Shown here: positions 37,759 through 49,825 of the stretch, piece by piece
How the letters are laid out: each line of letters begins with the position of its first letter
How positions within the stretch are numbered: position 1 is the first letter of the stretch
Source: Diplonema papillatum
Taxonomy: Eukaryota > Euglenozoa > Diplonemea > Diplonemida > Diplonemidae
Assembly (NCBI GenBank): GCA_030068145.1
Contig: JAPJBO010000364.1
Location: forward strand, 1-64,000
Reading direction: 5' to 3'
DNA length: 64,000 nucleotides
Notes under the pieces: model-generated
Seen by the model: only the letters and a program-made list of their open reading frames with translations
Told to the model about the DNA's origin: nothing
The model's database searches: none
Position numbers and translations under genes: made by a program

Positions 37759-40700
37759 GTGCGCATCCAGCGACCCCTTCCACTCCCTGACACCGCAAGG
37801 AAGGGACGGTTAAAACCTCGACACTACCCTACCCTTCATCTACATCGAGCCCTTAAACTTGCTACAACTAGACGCTCAAAACCTAAGCCCTACCCCATCC
37901 GCCACCAGCACCATGGTCTTAGGCACCCAGCCTGCGTCAATCCACCCTGTTCCGCAACGACGAGACGATCACAAGCTAGGTTCAACCCTACGCACCGACA
38001 GTATCCTGCCTATAGACGCCAACCTTCCGTCGCTATTGGGAGTTCGGGCCGTTTTTGCAGATCCAGCTTCAATCCACAATACTCCGCTCACTCCATTCGT
38101 TCGCGGCCTCTGCCTCCTTCATCAATTCGTAAACATGGCCTTGTATCTTCGCATGGGGTTCTTCTTTCCTGCTGCGGTGACATTCACCCCAACCCAGGGC
38201 CTTTGACCGGGGCATTGCGGTACATGATATATAACTGCAATAGTTGGTTGCTACGAAGGGACTTCGTGATAGACTCCATCGACAGGCATAATTTGGACCT
38301 CGTACTCCTGCAGGAAGCCAGGGTGCCTAAAGGCACAGTGGTCACGATACCCGGCTTCCATGTTGAGCAATTTGACAGAGTCGTCAGGAGGAACCCGCTC
38401 AGCAGGGAAACCACAAGTGGAGGGTTGCTGACCTTCGTGAGGGATTCTCTGCGTTACTCACGAGTGGCTATCACATCTGACCCGGATGATGCGACGGAAA
38501 GGTTAGATATTCAGCTGCATCTACCGGATGGCGCAACGCTTCGGGTCGTCAACATCTACAGACCGCCGATCCCCGTATTCTCCAAGGTTGACACCAGAAA
38601 AAATCTCTTCGACCCGAATAGTCTCCCAACGATAGATGCGGTGATTGCCGGCGACTTCAACCTCCACCATCCCCTGTGGGAAGACGGTGCCGCCAGCCCC
38701 AACTCTTTGAGCTCGTCCATGGCAGAATGGATCCTCAGTTCCGACCTATGTGTGTGCAACGACCCCGCCGTAAGTACGCGTCCAACATCGAAGACATCGC
38801 CAGACCTGGTCCTTGCTCCGACGAACTGGGATGCTCCCTCCTGGAAAACTTTGCCTGATTCGGGTGGATCGGATCATGCACCAATGATCTTGTCACTCCC
38901 GTGCGATTACGGAATAGGAGGGTCGAAAACGAGGAAGGCTTACAACTGGGGGAACGCCGACTGGGACAAGTTCCGAGAGGGAGTTGACAATCTACTTCAA
39001 CAACACAACAACATCCACGACACTGTCCTCCTTGCCCGTCGGCTCACTCACTCCCTCACATTGCAAAGGGATAAACATGTTCCAAGCAGTCGGAGGTGCG
39101 GGAAGGGCTGGTTTAGCACAGATGTAAAGGAAGCCATGCAGATCCGCGACAATCTACGGTCGGATCGAGCGGACTTGAAAACCCGAGGCCTACCAACAGA
39201 CCAAGCTGATGAGAGTATTGTGGAGGCCCAAAGCCGACTCGACACACTTATAGCGGAGGCCAAGATGGAATCTTTGTCGACGTCAGCGGCGGACCTTTCA
39301 CGATTCTCCAAATTGACGGATGTCTACAACCTTCTCGGTCGCCTGGACGGACGCGTAGTTGAATCGGAGATTCCACCGCTGGAAATTGATGGGCGTCTCG
39401 TCTACGATGACAAAGTAAAGGCTGATGCTGCAGGGGCACAATTTGCCTCAGTATGCGCGGGTGAGGACGTGCCCCAAGTAAACGACACATCTCCAAGCGA
39501 GTTTGACGCCCAGTTTACTCTGCGGGAACTGAAGGTACAGGTCGAATCCCTAACAAGTTTCGGTCCTGACGGCGTTAGCCACATCATGCTGAAGAACCTC
39601 GGCGACGTTGCCCTGAAATCTCTACTCCGTCTTTTCAACCTCTCATGGGCCCAGGGTGTCGTACCACAGTTGTGGAAGCAAGCTCATGTCATGATGCTAT
39701 TAAAATCCGAATAGCGTGCTGACCTCATCGACTCGTACCGCCCAATCTCTCTCACCAGCTGCGTTGCCAAATTGCTATTGCGACTTGTGCACGCCAGATT
39801 GTCAGTTGTCTTGGAGCACACAATACACCCTGCTCAGGCGGGCTTCTTACGTGGCCGGACAGCGGAGGAGCAGATAGCGGCTGTCCAGTCCTCACTTTAC
39901 GAGGCCAGGGACAACGGAAAACGGTCGGTCCTATTGCTCTTCGACATCAGGAAGGCGTTCGATACGGTGGACAAGAACAAGCTGATGGACCAACTGAAAG
40001 TCAAAGGCGTGTCGGGGCGGATGCTAAACTGGATTGCGAAGTTCCTTCGTGGTCGGCGAGCGGCGGCAAAGGTGAATGGCACCCTGGGCACAATGCACGA
40101 CATCGTCAATGGCGTCCCACAGGGAACTGTCCTCGCGCCATCGCTTTTTCTATGCTACATTGATCCATTGGCCGAAAAGCTCCAGGAGGAATTTCCCGAC
40201 ATTGTCATGTCGCTTTTTGCGGACGACCTCGCAGTCGTTTGTAGTGACACAGACCTTGGCCTGCTTGAGAAACGCGTTCAGAAAGTCGTCAACGCCGTTG
40301 AAGTTTGGATGGAAGATTTCTTGATGAAAGTTGCCCATGCGAAGACCAAGTTGCTCTACGTCCCATCACAACAAGAGGAGACCATTGAGAGAGTCGATGT
40401 CTACTTCCCGAACTCTGAGGAGGAAGCTGTAATAGACACCCGCCGCATGCAGAACCTGGGGCTTCTTCCCTCCGACCTGTTCGACTACTCAACTCTCTCG
40501 ATAAAACTTTCTGCCAGAGCTGGGTCGGTGGTCGATGCACAGCTCCTAGCACTCGATGGACGCAGGATTGTATCTTGCAATGGGACGGGAGTCGCAGACG
40601 CAGATGCCCTTCTCCAGATGGTGCAGGCGTTTGACAGGGTAGCCATAGCCACAGCATCGTTTGTGAGTAACGTAACTTCTGCACGATTCCTGGGTGTGAT

Positions 40701-42269
40701 ATTCGACTCCAACCTCTCCTTCGAGGAGCATGCATGGGCTGTTCGCCGAAGATTTAATGCTCGACTCTCGAACCTCAAACTCATCTCCAGTGCCGTTAAA
40801 GCGTCACAGCTCAGGCTGCTTCGAACCCTGTATCTGACATATGTCCTCCCTGTCCTCACCTATGGACTGGCGGTTTATGGACCCAGCCTCAACTCTGCAG
40901 TGATGCAAGGTCTATCCGTGGACCACCACAAGGCGTTGCGGTTCATCTCGGGATTACATCCCTCGACGCGTCTCACAACACTCTATCTCGAGACGAACTG
41001 CGCTCCACTGTCCAGCATCATCGACCAGCACTGCGCCATACTCATAGAGCGCATACGGCGACAGCCAAAGACGAGCAGCCACAAGATCTGCTACCCGCGC
41101 CGCTGCACCACCCAGTACTGGAGGACAAGGGCCCACGAAGGTGTCGTAAAAGCAGGTCTCGATGACGTTCCCGCGCAGGTTCTTCACGCACCACTTGTCT
41201 CCCCAATCTGCTCCGACGAGTCCGTCACAATACAACCGACAATCCCGGGTGTGAGCAAGAAGAACTCTGCGACGGTGAACAAGGCTTTGACCCTGGATCA
41301 TTTGGGCGATCTCCGTGGTTACCACTTCTTGGCAGCCACAGACGGCTCGAAGGCAAAAGGAACACCGACCGGATCAGCCTGCTACCTGTCCTGCCGAAAG
41401 GGGTTCACTCAATCTGCCGTCGATGCCTTGCCCGCCTTAAAAGTGGGGAAGTGGAAAGTGCGGATAGACGCCACGCTAAGGGGGAGATGCACCCTGTGGT
41501 TACAGGCTTCTGGAGGTGCCCACGCCACGATCTACCGGGCAGAAGAAATAGCCCTTCTTATCGCGGTCCATGTTCTGGAGTATTTCTCGTCTGCTCAGGA
41601 TGATCCTGACATCATCATCTTGTCTGATTCCCAGTCGGCCTTGTCCCAGCTACTAAAGGGTTCTCACGCACAGCAAGACCTGGTGGCCCAGCTGATCTGG
41701 GAAAAACTAAACAATATGGCCCGCACGCGTTCGGCGTCGGTCAGTCTGCAGTACGTGCCTGCCCATTGCGGTTTGCCCTTCAATGAAATAGCCGACTTAC
41801 TGGCTAAATCAGCCTTCAGAACATCCCAACCCAGGAAGCAAAGACACCCCTCGACTTCGCCTCGGCAAAGGCCAGGATAAGAGCAACTGTCAAGCAGGGG
41901 TGGCTGTCATTCAGGCCAAACAACTACCACTGGAAAGCGACCAATGGCCTGCTCCCCTCCCGTCTTCCCCCGGAGCTATCCCGTGAGGCAGAGACCCTGC
42001 TCTTACAATACAGATCTGGCCATACTCACATAGATATTCTTGACGCGGTACAGTTAAACCTCTGTGTTCACTGTTGCTGCCAACAATCTAACGACCTTCT
42101 TGAACATGTTCTCCTGAAGTGTCCCATGTTAGATCCTGCCAGGAAAAAGTATATCTGCAACCCAGTCCCGACACAGTTGCACGAGCTATTTTTACCTGAA
42201 AACTGCGAAGGCCTACTTCTCTTCCTCCAGGCTATTGACGCGATACCGCAGTTTAGCTTAAGGTGCTAG
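37759..42269 (+). pseudogene. LINE ORF2 (endonuclease-RT-RNase H), one stop and one frameshift
   Basis: The frame is open from just after the ORF1 TGA. A 2A-like motif at 38176-38202 precedes the endonuclease (about 38215-38915; NCNS, LQEARV, GDFNLHHPLW, SDHAPM). RT lies about 39600-40300 (YRPISLTS, FDIRKAFDTV, NGVPQGTVLAP, FADDLA). RNase H is at about 41330-41810 (TDGS, YRAEE, SDSQSA, HCG...AD). A TAG at 39712-39714 interrupts the fingers of RT, with homology resuming in the same frame. Near 41825 the reading frame shifts, and the other frame carries CVHC...EHVLLKC and ends at 42269. This copy is therefore inactive but only lightly decayed. Confidence 0.8.
38176..38202 (+). other. 2A-like ribosome-skipping motif in LINE ORF2
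   Basis: The nine codons read GDIHPNPGP, preceded by SCC, directly before the endonuclease. NPGP with an upstream D-(I/V) is the core of 2A and 2A-like sequences, which in many metazoan and protist non-LTR elements sit in exactly this place. Ribosome skipping would separate an N-terminal peptide from the enzyme. Confidence 0.7.
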
Positions 42270-42394
42270 TACTATCACTACCAGCACGTTCCTCACCCAA
42301 CCACAGTCAAAAAAGATAAGTTGCAGTACGCGACACAAGCTCTAGTCAGTAACTCCGATGCTGCTGATTTAGAATTTTAGACACCATCACTCTC

Positions 42395-42622
42395 TTTTTT
42401 TTTTTTTTTGGAAGAATCGTACCGTACGGGGGCCTTCGAGGCAAACTGGGAAAAATGGGCAAGACAAGCAAGTTCCAAAAGGTGAAGTTCAAATACTTCG
42501 TTTGTGGGCCGACACTCGGGTATTCTCCGGTGTCTTTTCGATTGGTGTGACTCAGTCCCTCCTGCTGCAAATTTTGTGAAATGCAGGAGTGGACTTGTCA
42601 CAGCCAACCGCACAGGCAGCCT
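42395..42622 (-). mobile_element. Retroelement 3' fragment with 15-nt poly(A)
   Basis: T15 (42395-42409) is followed by GGAAGAATCGTACCGTACGG and then about 185 bp shared with 29872-30056. Here the 3' end is more complete than in the other copies. It meets the plus-strand LINE tail to tail. Confidence 0.8.
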
Positions 42623-43140
42623 TCGATGCGGCACGGGGCGACGTGCCGGAACCGACACGTCTCGCGGCTACAGCCGCGCGTCGCAAAGTCCCAGCAAGCT
42701 GGGGCCGCCGCGTCGTTGCGAGCGTGCCGGAACCGGCACCGCTCCCCAAGCCTGCCTGCGCCTCCGCTGGGGGAGCCTTGCCGCCTTTCGCTGGCCGCCG
42801 CCCTTCGCGCCCTTCACGTCGGCGGGCTGTCCGCCTCCGCCTCCGGCTCCCCTCGAGCCCTTCGCCCCGATGCCCGTCGCCAAGGCTGCCGCGTACGATG
42901 GGGGCCCGGCACCCCTCGCCTGCTCCGTCCGACATCCCCTCCCTCGCGCGTTGTGTACGGGGTGCGGTTCAGGTGTGGGTGAGTGCGGGTGGTGTGCGTG
43001 TATGTTCTTTTTTGTTTTCGTGTGCGTGTGGGACGGTGGTGTGGGGTAGGTGGTGTGTGGCTTGCGCGTGTGCGAGCTAGGGGTGGACGCAAAGTGCAGG
43101 GCTTGCGTCCTGCACTTCTTTGTGTCCGAATAAATGTCAG
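42623..43140. other. GC-rich stretch with unassigned frames and a hairpin
   Basis: Frames of about 90-180 codons are open on both strands because of high GC. None has a recognisable domain. It may be the 5' continuation of the minus-strand retroelement. An imperfect hairpin GCAAAGTGCAGG/CCTGCACTTC lies at 43088-43116. Confidence 0.4.
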
Positions 43141-43865
43141 GTGCTTCAGAAAAGTTGGCCCACATCAAGGTTTCGAAAGGTCAGTTCCCTCCGAAAAGTT
43201 GGCCCACATCAAGGTTTCTAAAGGTCAGTTCCTTCCGAAAAGTTGGCCCACACGAGGCTTCTAATGGCCAGTTCCTTCAGAAAAGTTGGCCCACATCAAG
43301 GCTTCTAAAGGTTATTCCCTGCCAAAAACTTGGCCCACATCAAGGCTTCTAAAGGTCAGTGGCCCACATCAAGGCTTCGAAAGGTCAGTCCCTTCCGAAG
43401 AGTTGGCCCACATCAAGGCTTCTAATGGTCAGTTCCTTCAGAAAAGTTGGCCCACATCAAGGCTTCTAATGGTCAGTTCCTTCAGAAAAGTTGGCCCACA
43501 TCAAGGCTTCTAAAGGTCTGTGGCCCACATCAAGGCTTCTAAAGGTCAGTCCCTTCCGAAGAGTTGGCCCACATAAAAGGCTTCTAAAGGTCATTCCTGC
43601 CGAAAAGTTGGAACACATCAAGGCTTCGAAAGGTCAGTCCCTTCCGAAAAGTTGGCCCACATCAAGGTTTCGAAAGGTCATTTCCTTCCGAAAAGTTGGC
43701 CCACATCAAGGCTTCTAAAGGTCATTCCTGGCGAAAAGTTGGCCCACATCAAGGCTTCTAATGGTCAGTTCCTTCAGAAAAGTTGGCCCACATCAAGGCT
43801 TCGAAAGGTCAGTCCCTTCCGAAAGTTGGCCCACACGAGGCTTCTAATGGTCAGTTCCTTCCCAG
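43141..43865 (+). repeat. 44-bp minisatellite, about 16 copies
   Basis: Consensus starts CACATCAAGGCTTCTAAAGG and continues TCAGTCCCTTCCGAAAAGTT then GGCC. Some units are shortened to about 28 bp by loss of the CCTTCCGAAAAGTT half. Because 44 is not a multiple of 3 the open frames rotate, so no protein is implied. Confidence 0.9.
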
Positions 43866-44285
43866 GCATGAAAATGGAATTTGTGGAAATCGAAGTTTCT
43901 GCTTCAGATTTCCTGGTTCAAATGCCTGTGCACACAAAACTATCACTTCCCGCAGGGCACGTTTTTTGACATTTGAACCCGACAAAACAACAGAATTGCG
44001 CCGGTAGTTTTGACCTTTTTGGTGTGAATCTATGGTGCTAACTTTTGTCAAACCGCGGTGTAGTCTCTGTGCCCGCCTGCCGTGAACCGAAGACCCACGA
44101 ACCATTTGTTCCCTGGGTCCATTTTTCACAAATCTCTTCATCGGAGCTGAACGTGAGCATAACATCAACGAAAAAGGTCTGCTACATGGAAAATCTCCCC
44201 AACAAAGGAATTGTCGGCGCACCGAACAGTGCACCGGGCACTGGTGCGCCCGCACCGGTGCAGAGGTCGGTGCGGCCCACACTGC
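43866..44285. other. Unique spacer within the minisatellite
   Basis: About 420 bp of non-repetitive DNA splits the 44-bp array. No coding frame with a recognisable family. Confidence 0.5.
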
Positions 44286-44425
44286 CCACATGAAGGCTTC
44301 TAAAGGTCAGTCTCTTCCGAAAGGTTTGCCGACATCAAGGCTTTTAAGGGTCATTCCCTGCCGAAAAGTTGGTCCACATCAAGGCTTCGAAAGGTCAGTC
44401 TCTTCCGAAAAGTTGGCCCATATCC
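44286..44425 (+). repeat. 44-bp minisatellite, about 3 further copies
   Basis: Same unit as at 43141-43865 (ACATCAAGGCTT, TTCCGAAAAGTTGGCCCA). Confidence 0.85.
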
Positions 44426-45279
44426 ATGATCCAGATCGGAAGCACTCAGGTGGCCAGAGAACCCGCAAACCCTTCTACTCAGTGATCCAATTCAGCACAG
44501 AACCTAAATGGGAAACACAGCAATTGATTGCATGACTTTCTTTCACCACTGTATCCATAATGAACAGCTTCGTGTAGAGATCAGGAAAGAATAGGTGCGC
44601 TTCTTGCCATGGTTCTATTCTTGAGAATGGAACCACAATGCTAGAGCTTGAGTTATAACTCATGGCAAAGCTGCCATTGGTGTCTCTTACAGGATTTACA
44701 GATGGAAAGCGATTACACAGGCACGCTACCTCCGCAATGAGTTGTCAGGCTGTACAGACGATAGTACAGCATTCCACCAACCCGACAGGAGGGCTTATTA
44801 CCAAACTGACAACGATAGTTACAAAGCTCCTCTGTGTCCCCCACACCTGATGCCAGACTTCAATCACATGTGCAGTCAGATTCTGGAGAAAACAAGCTGT
44901 TAGTCAATCAGCGTAACTCATAAAACAGGAGATACGCACTTTCAGCTGCACGCTCGCAGGGGCTACCCTGTTGTGTTGATGAGACTTAGATTCACCTCAC
45001 GGGTTTTCAGAATCATTTGGTGATGGGGACACTTTTGCCATTAATACTTTGCTGACCACATTCAAAGAGGCTTGCAGGGCCTGTCGTGCTGAATTAGCCT
45101 GTAGGAGTCCCCTGCAACTGTGATGCTACCATCTTAGAGGATTGATGACGCGAACTTCGTTTCTGCCCAGGAAAACTGGGCGCATCGGCGATACCATTTC
45201 TTCTCAAGGTTTGAACATGAATTAGGAATTAGGTCTTCAGCTCTGGATAATAACATGTTGCAGCAAAAGCAAGACATAC
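44426..45279. other. Probable 3' part of the USP gene (intron and/or last exon not resolved)
   Basis: Lies downstream of the USP His-box exon on the minus strand. The remaining C-terminus must be here or lost, but I cannot pick an exon with confidence. Confidence 0.4.
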
Positions 45280-45407
45280 CTTGATTGTTGTAACGTACGA
45301 GTCATCAAATGCGTACCATGTATCGTGTGCAAGGCAGTATGCTGTGTAGTGGCCCCCACTGCTGGATCCGTAATGATTGGTGATCCCGTACAACCGGTAG
45401 TTGCCAA
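45280..45407 (-). CDS. USP gene, exon with the catalytic His box
   Basis: 128-nt exon with acceptor CAAACAG before 45407 and donor GTATGT after 45280. It encodes GNYRLYGITNHYGSSSGG and HYTAYC...WYAFDDSYV, the His/Asp-containing end of a ubiquitin-specific protease fold. The frame is too short to stand out by length, but the motif is unmistakable. It completes the Cys box found at about 47.8 kb, so the exons belong to one gene. Confidence 0.85.
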
Positions 45408-47045
45408 CTGTTTGATTTTTTAGTACTATTTGTGGATTAGAATCTTAGTTCGCTTTTTAGGCATTAAGGGGCGATTCTTGTCTAAGTCTCCCCAACTACG
45501 AAAGCTGCAGGAGGGTTTGAGGCATGATGGTTTTTTGGAGTGAGAGTTTTTTGGTCGGTGCCTCATGATTCTTCACTGTGCCAGGGTGACCACAGCCAGT
45601 GTTGCTAGGTGTATGCGAGCTTCAGGTGGACTGAGTCCTCATGTACTCAAATTACATCTTTCTTGCAGTCCTATTGTATCTTGCACCCTTAAGCCTCATA
45701 GCTCCAGTGGTGACAAGAGGGAGGAACAGACCTGGCTCATTTTCTTTCCTGGATGAAGCAGCAGGCGAGGCTCTGTGGGTTTGTTGTTTGCTTTTGATGT
45801 GCTCGACGTTCTAATTGCGCACATGTTGGGGGTGTAGTTCCGCGTGGAACTTGGAGAAAGAAACACAGACCCGAGTTGATGAGAGTGGGGAGCCTCTGTT
45901 TCTGAAGCTCTGGTCTTTCACATCTTCCGGTACTGTGGCGGAAAGTGCAAGTCATTTCACAGGCACACGACGGGCCACAGTGCTTTGCAACTGCGGTTTC
46001 GGTTTGGCATGCATAGGGTGTTAAACCAAAAATAGGCCGAATTCGAGGATGGTCTCTCCTTAACAATACTGTTCCAAACTAGTTCTTCAGATGGGCAGAT
46101 GTTGTTACAAATACACACAGATTTCCAGTTCGTGGCGACAAGTATGGAATGAGAGTCGCTTCCGATAAATCTTTGTCAGGAGGCGTTCTGTGTTGTAGCA
46201 TGATATGTCTGCTGCGCAAAGTAAAACGAACTCAGTCCATTTTCCCACGAATTTCTTCCATGAGATGCTTGGTTCGTGTGACAAAAATACTCGACGTAGC
46301 TGCTTCGACTCCGAATGGAAGGGAGGAACTATAGAGGCAACACACAATCTGATTTGTTCTTCGCTTACACCATCCACCACCCGAGTCTTGTTTTCTCACT
46401 CAGGACTTTGACCTATTGTGTTTGTGTGATTTGTCTTGTAGGGGTAGACCCGCATGACCTCACGTCCGTTCAACACTTGGTTCGGTAGTTACAGCACTTG
46501 GGATCCCTTCTGTTCTTAGTCGGGCAGCATCGTCGAGCATTCCCTTTCATTCAAGCTGGCACTTACGTAAAAAAAGCCACTAGGAACCACAGAAGTAAAA
46601 AAGAACCGCTCTGCCAAGTGGTGACCAACTACTGCTGCAAGTGTGTGGTGGAAAACTAAAGTTGGTGACACGATTGGTAGCAGTGGTACTGTTCTTCAGA
46701 GCTTTGTGTACTGGGACTGCAACCCAGATCTGCCACCGGATAGCCGGAACAGGAGATGTCATCCTAGAACACGAAGGGCGCCGGGTCCTGTGAAGAGTAC
46801 AACTCCCGGAGACCTCAAGGACCTGTGGAAAAGTCAAGAAGTGCAGCAAGGTGTGGGTCGAAGAACACGAATCACTGTATACGTTTCTCCCCCTCCGGTA
46901 TAGCAGCTACTTGTACGAAAAAAACTGCTGGGCCATGTAAGCTTTCGTAAAAGTTGGTGGCCGAGCGGTGAGGCCAGGTGGGTGATCAGACTACCAGTCT
47001 GCTCGGACAAGTTCAGCATGTTTCGGCTAAACACAAAACAATACC
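45408..47045. other. Intron region of the USP gene
   Basis: About 1.6 kb lies between the Cys-box exon and the His-box exon. One short exon of roughly 30-40 codons may be hidden here, since the USP fold usually has more residues between VDFP and the His box. No other gene is seen. Confidence 0.45.
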
Positions 47046-48183
47046 TGGAGATAGTATCAGACATGGAACGCGCCAACCATCGTGCAGGTGAAAATGACGT
47101 TGGGAAGTCGACAGGTGTTGTAATCTTGCTGGTGACAGTGCCATATAAGGAGTACTTGAACCTCTTCAGGTGGATGATGAGATAGGCGGGCAGCTTCCAC
47201 AGTGCGACTTCTTTTCGGAACGGGCGGTGCTTCTTGCACTTGGAGCAATACCACTCGTTTTGGCCTTTAACCTCTTCGAGGTCCATGTATGTGTCAAAAC
47301 ATGACGACAAGTCAAGCTTGCCGCCCCTCGTTTTGTCGGGAAGTGGTAAGCTCAGGTACATCATCGGGTCAAAGGCTTTAGATACATGACCGCAGGAGAG
47401 GCACGTTACAATGGATCTGAGTTGGCCGTGGAACAGGGAGACAACAAAACTCAGGTTTTGTTTGAGATGATACTCCCACCACATGCGGGCGAGCTGCTCC
47501 TCGGTAAAGTTGGGCGGATCTTTCAACTCCACATAGTGTTTCTTTGACACTTTGTTGAGGTCTTCGTGCATCCTGTCCAGGAGAAACGAGACAAATTCCT
47601 GTGAGTCTTCTTGCCCCCAGCCTGCAAACTGCTCATTGCATTTGCCGAGCTCCTTTTTGAAGCTGCCGGGAGCGTAGCTCGTGGAGCTAGTCTGCCACAT
47701 TTGACGCATGAGCTCTGCAAAGGCTTCGACAAGTTTTCCTTTGGTCCCGAGCTTGTTTTCAGTGTTGACGTGCGCCCTGTATTTGCCGGAAATGAAGAAC
47801 TGCCGCAGGCGGACTGTCGCGGAGAGGCACTGGAGAGCAGAGTTCATGTAACACGTGTTCCCGAGGTTCTTCAACCCGCAGGTGCCTGGTTTTTGCTTCA
47901 TGTGCTTGTCTAATAATGTCTTCATCTGCCGAGCGATGTCGTCACCAATTCTGCCTTGGATGGCTGATCCGAGGTCGGATATTTCCGAGCATTCGAGGAA
48001 CGTGTTAACGAACTCCGCCTTCTCGACTCGGCCGTCCCGGTTGACATCCATTTTTGACCACATCTCTTTAGCTATCGACGGGATATCCTTGTGCAATTCG
48101 TCAAAAAATGTCGTATCCACGGCCTGTATGAGGGAGTTTCGGGTAGTGGGGTCAGTGTTTCGGTTCTTCGACTCGCCCCAGTT
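47046..48183 (-). CDS. USP gene, exon with EF-hand and USP catalytic Cys box
   Basis: It starts after the CTGCAG acceptor and encodes NWGESKNRN..., an EF-hand loop (DVNRDGRVEKAE), then the USP core: LKNLGNTCYMNSALQCL (catalytic Cys), QEDSQEFVSFLLD, zinc ribbon CLSCGH...CSKCKKH, LIIHLKRF and TTPVDFPTSF. The 3' boundary is uncertain: CTCCAG/GTATTG at 47046 is the best donor, though an earlier one is possible. USPs remove ubiquitin from substrates. Confidence 0.8.
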
Positions 48184-48457
48184 CTGCAGTACGCAGTCTT
48201 TTGAGCCCACTAAGATTTGCCAAAAAAACAGCACTTTTAACACTCTTGTGAGTACCGACACATCAACTACTGGCTAAGTCGCAGTTGAACTACCGAGAGC
48301 CTGCCATGGTTGTGTCCATAGTAGAAGGCAAATCCTGCAGTTGATCTCTGCTGGCAGCAGGGCAGCCTTTTCATGATAGGTTAAGAAACACGAAACCCTG
48401 CCACAATGCCCTTCACAAGCTGAGGTTGGAAACTCGGAGCATTCTAAAAAAATGTAC

Positions 48458-49708
48458 CTGTTCTTTTAGTGCGGCCACGGCATCCACAATGTCTTTGGAT
48501 TTTTCGGTTTTTCCCGGCATGAACAGCTGCAAGACACGTGTGATTATCGAGTCGACCAGTTGGGGCATGTACCGCTGCACGGAGGCCAGGTAGGCTCGAA
48601 CAAGGTTTTCGCACTCGGTTGGGTTCAATGACCCGTCTCGGTCTGTGTCGAAGTGTTCCCAAATGCTGGCCAAGGTTTCAGAGAGGAAGCCACTTGTGGT
48701 CGGCTGGTCCTTCAGCTTTGACAAAGCAAGCTGCGAAGGATCGGCTAAGTGCTGAGCTACTTGCGCCAGCCCCGAAATGTCAGCGGCATCGCTGTCAAAT
48801 ACTATCACATCGTTCGCGTACTTTCCGTAATTTTCAAGCAGGGCGTCGAACCCGACACAGTGTCCCCTGATACTCATAGATCGAATAATTCCGGAAGTCT
48901 GCCGGCGGATGGCACCTGAAAATTCTTGGGCCCACTTCTCAATGTCAGCAGAACGCCCGCCGGCTACCATAAGCTCCATCTTCTTCCTACCCCTTGGTGC
49001 CATCATGTCGAGAATCATGACCTTTTTCGTGCTCACGAAGTCTACCCTCGCGCCCTTGATCGGATATGTCTTCCATTTCTTCCCCGCCAGATCTTTGCTG
49101 TACCGAATCGAGTGGCTGTCGATGGAGAAGTAGTACGCGGTGTGCTTCTTGTATGACGGAAGGAGTGACTTCGGCTTTTCGAGCCAGCCTTCAATTATTG
49201 GAAGCGTCGCTGTCGAGCTGATAGCCACACCACCGATTTGCGGGGAAGAGTTGCGTCCAGAGGGGGTGACCCGTGGGGGCGAACGAGGAGGGGAAGATGG
49301 GTTGTGGGGCGGGGAGGGTGATGCGGTGGAACGCGTGTGGGCGGAGACGGGTGGCAGCCGTTGAAATCCGAGGTTGCCTCTGCTGGTGGGGAGGGGGGCC
49401 GGCCGCTGGTTGTAGTGCAGCGGCGTGAACACGGGTTCGGCGGGTATCGCACGGGGTGAACCGCTGTCTTCGGAACTACTGGCCGTGATGTAGCTTTTGC
49501 AGCTACCCACCGAGACCCGCCGGGTCGGTTGGAGGACAGGGCTGGAGCGCACATTGTGTCCGCCGCGCAGCCTCGGACTAGACAGAGGCACCGCTCCATT
49601 CACAGCCCGTGTCCGCACTGCAGACGTCGCCTTCGTCAGCGGCGATGCGGGGCGCACTGCATCCAGCGGACGTGGTCCTGCCCCTGGGCTGCTGGGCAGC
49701 CCGCTCAT
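48458..49708 (-). CDS. USP gene, first exon: Ser/Pro-rich N-terminus, PH domain, EF-hand
   Basis: Starts at Met 49708 (MSGLPSSPGAG); an upstream Met at 49795 is an alternative. The first 190 residues are Ser/Pro/Arg-rich and probably disordered. A PH-like domain follows (EGWLEKPKSLLPSYKKH, YFSIDSHSIRYSKD, ending KWAQEFSGAIRR). Next come a helical stretch and an EF-hand loop (DTDRDGSLNPTE). The exon ends in frame at AAAGAACAG/GTACAT, and the 274-nt intron joins it in phase 0 to 48183. The PH domain suggests phosphoinositide or protein binding and the EF-hand suggests calcium control of the protease. Confidence 0.8.
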
Positions 49709-49825
49709 GCGGGGCTGCCCCCCTTTCCCTTCCCCGTATGCTGCCTTCCTTTCCCGAGTATCTCGGCTTCTGCATAAATATATACAGATCTTCACAACAC
49801 ACCGTTTTCTTGTTGCATTAGTGGG

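Larger units (their letters stand above)
37356..42394 (+). mobile_element. 5'-truncated LINE with 2A-like motif, endonuclease, RT and RNase H
   Basis: It begins inside the NACHT relic with the tail of ORF1 and ends at a boundary with a minus-strand retroelement's poly(T) (42395). No poly(A) is visible at its own 3' end. Domain order EN-RT-RNase H-CCHC fits the I/Tad-like LINE groups. One stop separates ORF1 from ORF2, a TAG interrupts ORF2 and a frameshift occurs before the CCHC. Confidence 0.8.

Noticed and set aside
36360..37790. 476-codon plus-strand frame, Arg/Pro/Ser-rich
   Set aside because: It is antisense to the NACHT-WD40 relic and then runs out of frame across the LINE ORF1 tail. 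The opposite strand has clear homology.
39712..39714. TAG as a recoded sense codon
   Set aside because: Only one stop interrupts the RT region and a separate frameshift is present nearby, so decay is simpler than a variant genetic code. Host exons here use normal stops.
45085..45185. Plus-strand sequence resembling the 28S GCTACCATCT...GATTGATGACGCGAAC region
   Set aside because: Only a short stretch is similar and it lacks the sarcin-ricin loop and TGAACGCCTC, so chance similarity is likely.
46950..47010. A-box-like TGGCCGAGCGGT suggesting a tRNA-Ser/Leu
   Set aside because: No B-box at the right distance and no acceptor pairing.
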